DNA from: Polyangia bacterium
GTDB lineage: Bacteria > Myxococcota_A > Polyangia > Polyangiales > Polyangiaceae
Reading direction: 5' to 3'
NCBI GenBank assembly: GCA_030426145.1
Contig: JAUHZF010000019.1
Location: forward strand, 1 to 49,700
Length of the DNA: 49,700 bases
This document shows, in pieces, positions 44,216 through 49,700 of the stretch. The notes under the pieces were generated by a model. The model was not told where the DNA came from, made no database searches, and saw nothing but the letters and a program-made list of their open reading frames with translations. Position numbers and translations under genes: made by a program. Each line of letters begins with the position of its first letter. The stretch's first letter is position 1.

Positions 44216-46134
44216 AGCGTCGGCCTGAGGTACAACGCGTGACCGTGACCGGCCCGGGAACGATCCAGAAGCTCGACCCCAAGGTCGCGATGCAAATCGC
44301 GGCGGGAGAGGTCGTGACGCGACCGTCGAGCGTGGCCAAGGAGCTGCTCGAGAACGCCGTCGACGCGGGTGCACAACGGATCCGGGTCGAGATGGACGGT
44401 GGTGGCGTCGAGCGGCTGGCCATCATCGACGACGGTCACGGCATGTCGCGAGAGGATGCCGTCGCCTGCATCGAGCGCCACGCGACCAGCAAGCTGCGCG
44501 TCGTCGACGAGCTGATGAGCCTCGCCACCTTCGGCTTTCGGGGTGAGGCGCTGCCGAGCATCGCGTCGGTGAGTCGACTCCGGATCCAGACCCGCCTCGC
44601 CACCGACGACGAAGGCACCGAGGTTCGCATCGAAGGCGGCGGCGAGCCCGACGTGCGCCCCTGCGGCTGTGCCGTGGGCACGACCGTGGAGGTGGCCGAT
44701 CTGTTCTACAACGTGCCCGCCCGCCGCAAGTTCCTCCGCGCGGCATCGACCGAAGGCGCCCACGTCACCGAGGTGCTGAAGGCCGTCGCCCTCGCCCACC
44801 CCACCGTGCAGGTCGAGCTGCACCGGAGCGGTCGACGTGCGTTGCGCTACCTGCCCACCGACGACCGCGGACAACGCACCCGTGAGGTGCTCGACGGTTA
44901 CCCCCTGCACGACGCCAGCGGCCGTCGCGGCAACATCGAGGTGGAGGCGTTCCTCTCGTCCCCCGACCGCTCCCGCAGCGGGGCCGGTGGGCTGCACCTC
45001 TTCGTGCTCGGCCGTCCGGTGCGCGATCGCGCCCTGTCCCGCGCGGTGGCCCAGGCCTATGCCGGCGCCCTCACCCCCGGTCGCTACCCCGTCGGCGCGG
45101 TCTTCATCACGGTGCCCGCGGCCGAGGTGGACATCAACGTGCACCCCCAGAAGTCCGAGGTGCGTTTCGCCCGCGAGCGCGACGTCGTCGACGCCGTCTT
45201 CCAGGTGGTGGGCGATGCCATTGCGCCGCGTTTCGTCGGCAAGCGCGCGCCGGCCGAGCTCGACGCCGATCGGCGGGCCAGCAAGCCCCAACGCGCCCTC
45301 GACTGGCAGCAGGAGCGCAAAGAAGAAACGAAACCCGAAGACACGACCTGGACCGCGCCCGAGAGGAACACCCCTCCCCCGCGCCCGGAGCCCCCTGAGG
45401 TCGAAGCTCCTCGACAGCCGCGACTCGCCTTCGAGCCAGCGCCCGACATGCCGCCGCGGCACGAGGCGCCCAAACCGCCTCCGCAGCCCAAGCCGCTGGC
45501 CGAGTCGAGTGCGCAGGCGCAACCAAGTCCGCAGGCCCAACCAAGTCCGCAGGCGCCACCAAGTCCGCAGGCCCAACCCAAGGCGCAGCCGACGCCACAA
45601 GCACAGACGCAGCCGCATGTGCAGCCTGTTCACCGATGGCTCGGCACCGAGCAGGGGGTGTGGGTGGTGGTTGGGGTCGGCGCGGTTCGGCTCATCCCGC
45701 GCAAGCCGGCGGTGACGCGTTGGTTCACCGAGCGCGCGCGCCGCCAGCTCGACGCCTCGAAGGCGCTGCTCACCCGTTCGCTGCCGCCGCTCGAGCTCCG
45801 TCGCAGTCCGGCCTTGTGTCAGAGCGTCGCCAAGCCGGCCACGTTGGCCGCGGCCAAGACGCTGGGCCTCATCGTCACGCGATCCGGCGAGGCCACACTC
45901 ACGGTCTTGGGTCTGCCCGCGCTGCTCTACGGGTTGGCCCCCGAGCCGCTGGCCGACGTCATCCTCCAGGAGGCGCTGCGCGCGCCCTCCACCCCTTCGC
46001 TGGAGAAGCTGGCGACCCACGTGGCGCAGGCCGCGCTCAGCGATGAGCGTTTCGACGAGCAGGTCGTGCGCGACCTCGAGGAGCTCGGACTCCTGGACGA
46101 GGTCACAGAGCAGCGCGTGCCCCTCCGAAGCTAG
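44212..46134 (+). CDS. mutL: DNA mismatch repair ATPase MutL
   Basis: 640 residues, GTG start. The GHKL ATPase is complete: QIAAGEVVTRPSSVAKELLENAVDAGA, DDGHGM, ATSKL, TFGFRGEALPSI and the transducer VDINVHPQKSEVRF. A ~100-residue Pro/Gln/Ala linker with AQPSPQ-type repeats (45500-45600) follows. The C-terminal dimerisation domain is divergent: it lacks the endonuclease motif DQHAxxExxxE and even the usual Q-x-D-Q-x-A-A start of the domain, instead reading WLGTEQGVWVVVGVGAVRL. So it resembles the nuclease-less group (MutH-type partner unknown in myxobacteria) or has lost the activity. The mutL assignment itself is secure. Confidence 0.92.
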   Translation: MKRRPEVQRVTVTGPGTIQKLDPKVAMQIAAGEVVTRPSSVAKELLENAVDAGAQRIRVEMDGGGVERLAIIDDGHGMSREDAVACIERHATSKLRVVDELMSLATFGFRGEALPSIASVSRLRIQTRLATDDEGTEVRIEGGGEPDVRPCGCAVGTTVEVADLFYNVPARRKFLRAASTEGAHVTEVLKAVALAHPTVQVELHRSGRRALRYLPTDDRGQRTREVLDGYPLHDASGRRGNIEVEAFLSSPDRSRSGAGGLHLFVLGRPVRDRALSRAVAQAYAGALTPGRYPVGAVFITVPAAEVDINVHPQKSEVRFARERDVVDAVFQVVGDAIAPRFVGKRAPAELDADRRASKPQRALDWQQERKEETKPEDTTWTAPERNTPPPRPEPPEVEAPRQPRLAFEPAPDMPPRHEAPKPPPQPKPLAESSAQAQPSPQAQPSPQAPPSPQAQPKAQPTPQAQTQPHVQPVHRWLGTEQGVWVVVGVGAVRLIPRKPAVTRWFTERARRQLDASKALLTRSLPPLELRRSPALCQSVAKPATLAAAKTLGLIVTRSGEATLTVLGLPALLYGLAPEPLADVILQEALRAPSTPSLEKLATHVAQAALSDERFDEQVVRDLEELGLLDEVTEQRVPLRS

Positions 46135-46329
46135 AGGCAACACCGTTCGGACGGGCCAGAGCGACCTCGCACCTCGTACCGCGATCTCGACCTCATCATC
46201 GAACTCGGCATCGCCATCGAACTCGCACCTCGAGTGGCTTCGAGAACGCGGCAACCCGGCGCTCGAGACATTTTTGTCATACCTCAGCCCCGTCGCGACG
46301 CCGGGATCGCCATCGATTCACCAAGGCCT

Positions 46330-46346
46330 GATGTCCCTGGGACATC
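46330..46346 (+). promoter_or_regulatory. Perfect palindrome upstream of a sigma-54 promoter (candidate enhancer)
   Basis: GATGTCCC-T-GGGACATC, 8+1+8 bases, centred about 91 bases before the predicted transcription start. That distance suits the binding site of a sigma-54 enhancer-binding protein. The region 46135-46329 contains two direct CATCGAACTCG repeats (near 46196 and 46211) and no gene. Confidence 0.5.
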
Positions 46347-46402
46347 GCTCCGTGGCACGGGGTAACTGCCGGCGCCCGAGATGCATCTACGCGCTGTTTC
46401 GC

Positions 46403-46418
46403 TGGCACCGTTATTGCT
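46403..46418 (+). promoter_or_regulatory. Sigma-54 (RpoN) -24/-12 promoter
   Basis: TGGCACCGTTATTGCT matches the consensus TGGCACG-N4-TTGCT at all but one position, with the required GG-N10-GC spacing. The predicted start of transcription is about 46429, only a few bases before the ATG at 46434, giving a nearly leaderless message. Confidence 0.68.
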
Positions 46419-46433
46419 GAAGTGAGCGGCGAT

Positions 46434-48089
46434 ATGAGGTGGCCACTCTTATTCGCTTTCCTTTTCGGAACGATGGTTGCGTGCGGTGACGATCAGACAT
46501 CATCGCAGGGCGGGACGGGCGCAGGTGGGGGAACCGAGACGGCCAGCAGCAGCAGCAGCGGTGGACTCGCCGGCACCGGTGGAACCGGGGGCATGACCGG
46601 CACCGGTGGAACCGGGGGCATGGCCGGCACCGGTGGAACCGGGGGCACGGCCGCCACCGGCGGAACCGGGGGCACGACCGGCACCGGTGGAACCGGGGGC
46701 ATGGCCGGCACCGGTGGAACCGGGGGCACGACCGGCACCGGTGGAACCGGGGGCACGACCGGCACCGGTGGAACCGGGGGAGGTGGGGCGCCACCTACCA
46801 CCGGACTGGCGGTCTGGGGCTCGTCCTTCAGTGGAGGAGGGGTCTCAGAAGGCCACGAGCTCGTGGTCGACTCAGCTGGGCAGTTGGTGATCGGGGGGCA
46901 CTATCGTGCAGGCCTCAACCTGGCCGGCACGTCCCTTCCCGGGACAGGGCTCTACATGGCCAAACTCGATGCTCTGGGGCAACACATCTGGAGCCAATCC
47001 TTTCCAGTCACAGGATCGATCGAGTTTGGCATCGAAGCGATGGATGTGGCTTCAGACGATAGTGTAGTCGCGGTGGGCTATCATGCGGGACCGGTGGACT
47101 TTGGTGGCGGTCCCTCAGCCGCTCCCACGGGACGAAGCTTCTTCGTGGTCAAGGTCAGTTCCTCGGGGCAGGTGCTGTGGAGCAAGACGTACCAGCCTTC
47201 TGGACAGGCCCTGGCTCATGATGTTGCGGTGGATTCCCTGGGCAATGTCTATGTCGTGGGCGAGTTTGATGGGACCGTCGACCTGGGCATCGGGCCGCCA
47301 CTGACAACCAATGGCATGAGGGACCTGTTCGTGCTCAAGCTCGACAGCAGCGGAAGCGCCGTGTGGCGCGAGGGAATGGGCGGTGCGGGCGACGATCGGG
47401 GGAAGGCCGTTGCGGTCGACCCGGCGGACGCAGTCGTCATTGCGGGATCGGTCTCGAGCTCGGTGAGTCTCTTTGGTGGCCCTCCCGTGCCGGGGCTCTT
47501 CAACAACGCCTGCCTCGTCAAGATCGATGCTTCAGGCGCCCATCAGTTCAGCCTGGGCGCGACGAAACAGAACTCATCAATCGAGGCGCTCGTCGCAGGC
47601 ACCCCCAACCGGATCGTCGTGTCGGGCATGCACGGAACGGGGCTCGACCTCGCGGGAGCCAACCTTCCTCTCTCAAACGATGGCCATCGCGATCTCTTCG
47701 TCATGACGATCGATGGATCGGGCGTTCTCGGGTGGGTGTACAACGTGGTGCTCTCGAGTGGTTTCGAGATCGGGCACCTAGCGGAGGGCCCCTCAGGCGA
47801 CCTGTTCGTCGGCGGCTCTATGGGTGGCACGGTCGACTTCGGCCTGGGACCGCACACCGCCCTTGGGTTCTTCGACATGTTCATGCTGAGGCTGGACGGC
47901 ATCAGCGGTGGCACGATGTGGAGCCGCAGCTATCCGAGCTCGGGCCTCGACCACATCGGAGGCGTCGACCTCGACGCCAACGGATCACTATTCGTCACGG
48001 GCAACTTTCAGTCGTCGCTAAACCTCGGACCGGTCACGCTGATGGCCACTACCGTCAGCGACGCAATGGTCGCCGAGCTCCTTCCCTAA
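46434..48089 (+). CDS. Beta-propeller lipoprotein with Gly-Thr repeat linker
   Basis: 551 residues from the ATG at 46434; a GTG at 46422 lies before the predicted transcript start. Lipobox (FGTMVACGDD). Residues ~47-118 are eight 9-residue GTGGTGG-type repeats. The rest is a propeller of SBBP/delta-60 type: VIGGHYRAGLNLAGTSLPG, VWSKTYQPSG-like blades, VVGEFDGTVDLG, VAVDPADAVVIAGSVS and LFVTGNFQSSLNLG. A relative of the protein at 19303. The sigma-54 promoter directly ahead implies control by an enhancer-binding protein, often linked to development or starvation in myxobacteria. Confidence 0.82.
   Translation: MRWPLLFAFLFGTMVACGDDQTSSQGGTGAGGGTETASSSSSGGLAGTGGTGGMTGTGGTGGMAGTGGTGGTAATGGTGGTTGTGGTGGMAGTGGTGGTTGTGGTGGTTGTGGTGGGGAPPTTGLAVWGSSFSGGGVSEGHELVVDSAGQLVIGGHYRAGLNLAGTSLPGTGLYMAKLDALGQHIWSQSFPVTGSIEFGIEAMDVASDDSVVAVGYHAGPVDFGGGPSAAPTGRSFFVVKVSSSGQVLWSKTYQPSGQALAHDVAVDSLGNVYVVGEFDGTVDLGIGPPLTTNGMRDLFVLKLDSSGSAVWREGMGGAGDDRGKAVAVDPADAVVIAGSVSSSVSLFGGPPVPGLFNNACLVKIDASGAHQFSLGATKQNSSIEALVAGTPNRIVVSGMHGTGLDLAGANLPLSNDGHRDLFVMTIDGSGVLGWVYNVVLSSGFEIGHLAEGPSGDLFVGGSMGGTVDFGLGPHTALGFFDMFMLRLDGISGGTMWSRSYPSSGLDHIGGVDLDANGSLFVTGNFQSSLNLGPVTLMATTVSDAMVAELLP
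46572..46787 (+). repeat. 27-nt tandem repeat coding for Gly-Thr-Gly-Gly units
   Basis: Eight near-identical copies of a unit starting GGCACCGGTGGAACC, differing mainly in ATG/ACG and GCC/ACC codons. In-frame length, so copy-number change alters only linker length. Confidence 0.88.
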
Positions 48090-48117
48090 AAGCATTGAAA
48101 CAGGTCGAGTCGAGCCA

Positions 48118-48651
48118 ATGCGTGTCATGACGAAAACGAAGACACTCCACTTTACAGTTGCCGCTGTCCTTGGTGCTGTCGGGTGTGGCAATTCCGTCTA
48201 CGTCGACAGTAGCGACCCAGTGTTGGAGGAACCCACTCCGGAGCCATGTCTCTGTCCCGAAGGCACGAGGTATACGACGAATGGCGAGGGGTCCGGCTTC
48301 TGCCTGGTAGAAGCTCCCCTTCCCAACGGAGTCGTCGAGCAGTGTGATACCTTGGCCGCGGGCCGGCTCGGGTTTGCCTGGTCGCTCGCCGAAGACCCCG
48401 CGTACCGTTGCCCCACAGGGGGCCAGCGTGAGGCAGACGGTGACACCGCAACCTGCACCTGGCTGATCCCGGATGCATTCGACTACGTGGCCGAGCCCTA
48501 TTGTTTCGACATCGACGGGGACTATCTCGGCTACGCGTGGTCCTTTTGCGATGCTCCGCAGGGTACGGCTGTGGAGCAGCCCGATGGAAGCGTTTCCTGC
48601 CTGGACGTGAACGGTGTCGTGACCGAGACCATCGAGCCCCCTGGTTGCTGA
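48118..48651 (+). CDS. Small Cys-rich lipoprotein
   Basis: 177 residues. Signal peptide with lipobox (LGAVGCGN). The mature part has nine further Cys: CLCPEGTRY, FCLVE, QCDTL, YRCPTGG, TCTWL, YCFDIDG, FCDAP and SCLDV, suggesting a disulfide-rich extracellular domain. Unknown family. It starts 28 bases after the propeller lipoprotein and likely shares its transcript. An ATG at 48127 is an alternative start. Confidence 0.7.
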   Translation: MRVMTKTKTLHFTVAAVLGAVGCGNSVYVDSSDPVLEEPTPEPCLCPEGTRYTTNGEGSGFCLVEAPLPNGVVEQCDTLAAGRLGFAWSLAEDPAYRCPTGGQREADGDTATCTWLIPDAFDYVAEPYCFDIDGDYLGYAWSFCDAPQGTAVEQPDGSVSCLDVNGVVTETIEPPGC

Positions 48652-48658
48652 TGTCCTC

Positions 48659-48679
48659 ATCGCCATCGAGAATGGCGAT
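48659..48679. terminator. Bidirectional hairpin between convergent genes
   Basis: ATCGCCAT (48659-48666) with ATGGCGAT (48672-48679), 8 perfect pairs and a 5-base loop, between the stops of the lipoprotein and the Hsp70-type gene. A second imperfect stem, GATGC with GCATC, follows near 48688-48712. No T-run. Confidence 0.45.
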
Positions 48680-48738
48680 CCAATCGTGATGCATGACCTG
48701 CCATGGCATCGAGGCGGTCGAGCGAGAGCGATACGAAG

Positions 48739-49700
48739 CTAGAGCAGATCAAGCAGCGCGTCCGTGAGCGCTTCGATGGCGTGCCCGAGGTGGCCGGTCG
48801 GTGTTTCGAGCGCCTTCGACAGCTCTGCCCTCGCTCGCTCGGCGGCCGCGAGCGCGCCCGCATCGGTGCCGGCCTTTCGTGCGCGGTCGATGGCTCGCTC
48901 CGAACTCTTGAGCATGGCCTTCCCGCGTTCGAGGTCGCCGGGCGAAGGCGCGGAGGATGAGACCGCGGGCTCAGCATCTGCGCCGCCCTTCACCAAGCGA
49001 AGCTCGACGACCTCGCGCTGCGCCTCCTTGCGTTGGCGCGCCGTCAGACGGTAGGGCGTTTGGGCGATTCGGGCCTCTCCTTGTCGTCCGCTGGGCACGT
49101 GGAGCACCGATACGTTCAACACCCCAGACAGGTCGAGCCGAAAGGTGACCTCCACTGGCGAACCCTCGGGGCTCGGTGGCAGTCCCATGAGCTCCAGCAT
49201 GCCTAGATGGGTGTTCTCCGTCACCCGCTCTCCCTCGCCCTGACAGATGGGCATCACCACGCCCTCCTGCTCGTCGCGGGCGGTGAAGTACGTGCGCTTT
49301 CGCTCCGCTGGCACGACGGTGTTCCGGGGAATGACGGGCGACGCGAGAAGGTCTTCTTCCTCGTCCCTTCTCCAGGCGTCGTCTGCGACCCCGGCCGAAA
49401 GGGTGTGTGGCGTCAGGTCGACCAGCACCTGCTCCACCGCCTTTCCGTCTGCACGCCCGGCGAGCATGACCGCACCCGTGGCGACCGCGGTGTCGGCGTC
49501 GAGATCCCGTTGGGTAGGTAGATCGAGGTGATCCTCCAGGACCCGGGCTACCAGGGGCATCTTGCTGGCCCCGCCGACGAGCAGCACCCGGTCCAGGTCA
49601 CGGGGCCGGATCTTCGCATCACGAAGCGCCTGATCGACATGCTCCAGGGTGCGCTTCACCCACGGCGCGGCCACCGAGTCGAGGTCGTCGCGTGTGATCT
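48739..49700 (-). CDS. Hsp70-family chaperone, C-terminal part (cut by window end)
   Basis: About 320 visible residues; the frame runs off the window (reading ITRDDLDSVAAPWVK at the edge). The ATPase end has DLDRVLLVGGASKMPLVARVLE, the Hsp70 adenosine/phosphate motif, and ADTAVATGAVMLAG. The substrate-binding domain has PLxxTLSAGVADD-like DLTPHTLSAG, PRNTVVPAERKRTYFTARDEQEGV and ELMGLPPSPEGSPVEVTFRLDLSGVLNVSV. The helical lid is shortened and ends differently from DnaK, so this is an Hsp70-like paralogue rather than housekeeping dnaK. Confidence 0.88.
   Translation of the reverse strand, partial: ITRDDLDSVAAPWVKRTLEHVDQALRDAKIRPRDLDRVLLVGGASKMPLVARVLEDHLDLPTQRDLDADTAVATGAVMLAGRADGKAVEQVLVDLTPHTLSAGVADDAWRRDEEEDLLASPVIPRNTVVPAERKRTYFTARDEQEGVVMPICQGEGERVTENTHLGMLELMGLPPSPEGSPVEVTFRLDLSGVLNVSVLHVPSGRQGEARIAQTPYRLTARQRKEAQREVVELRLVKGGADAEPAVSSSAPSPGDLERGKAMLKSSERAIDRARKAGTDAGALAAAERARAELSKALETPTGHLGHAIEALTDALLDLL

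Noticed and set aside
46353..46370. Second TGGCACG, possible -24 element
   Set aside because: The following GC lies 12 instead of 10 bases away, which does not fit sigma-54.
46572..46787. Regular repeats considered as a CRISPR array
   Set aside because: Units are directly adjacent without unique spacers and encode a Gly-Thr linker in frame.

Overview
The window reads as chromosomal DNA of a high-GC myxobacterium, most likely from the Polyangiales. The reasons are the strong G/C bias at third codon positions, a C-terminal sorting tail of MYXO-CTERM type on the first protein, several Gly/Thr/Ser-linker lipoproteins, three Hanks-type kinases or kinase-like signalling loci, a SUMF1-domain lipoprotein and a large Rhs toxin. 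I found no rRNA, tRNA, CRISPR array, integrase or insertion sequence. The taxonomic placement is an inference from gene style.

Layout. 1-2 kb: the end of a surface protein, then a siderophore-interacting flavoprotein whose start codon lies inside a perfect AT-rich palindrome (Fur-box-like), then an intergenic tract with a duplicated pair of GC-rich palindromes. 2-5.7 kb: a translationally coupled operon of a TetR regulator, an S1P-lyase-like PLP enzyme and an M81 (MlrC-like) metallopeptidase. 5.7-13.6 kb: three large exported proteins in a row: a helix-hairpin-helix (HhH) lipoprotein of unknown function, an HhH plus phospholipase-D-type lipoprotein, and a six-CARDB protein ending in a DNase-I-like (EEP) domain. 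The first two share a structured 5' leader with compensatory changes, which I regard as the best candidate for something undescribed. 13.6-22 kb: a coiled-coil membrane protein, a SUMF1 lipoprotein, a hybrid histidine kinase, a small gene with the remnant of a partner gene, and a kinase / beta-propeller lipoprotein / TPR-PEGA-like operon.

22-30 kb, mostly minus strand: simple repeats, a two-lobed candidate immunity protein overlapping an Rhs protein with a C-terminal deaminase-like toxin, a MscS channel and a membrane-anchored protein of unknown function. 30-38.6 kb, plus strand: an ECF-type sigma factor followed by a fusion of an anti-sigma-like zinc motif, a kinase, an ATPase and TPR-like helices; then a chain of fatty-acid desaturase, MpaB/DUF2236 oxygenase, small lipoprotein and VWD-domain protein. 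38.6-46 kb: membrane proteins, a WD/YCF48-like lipoprotein, a TrhA-family protein, a CPBP protease divergent from a TetR gene across two matching operators, and mutL with an unusual C-terminal domain. 46-49.7 kb: a beta-propeller lipoprotein behind a textbook sigma-54 promoter with an upstream palindrome, a small Cys-rich lipoprotein, and the C-terminal part of an Hsp70-family protein cut by the window end.

Much of the window serves the cell surface and its surroundings: at least eight lipoproteins or secreted proteins, probable extracellular nucleases and a contact toxin. This fits a predatory, socially competing soil bacterium. Functional statements rest on motifs visible in translations; no database search was run.
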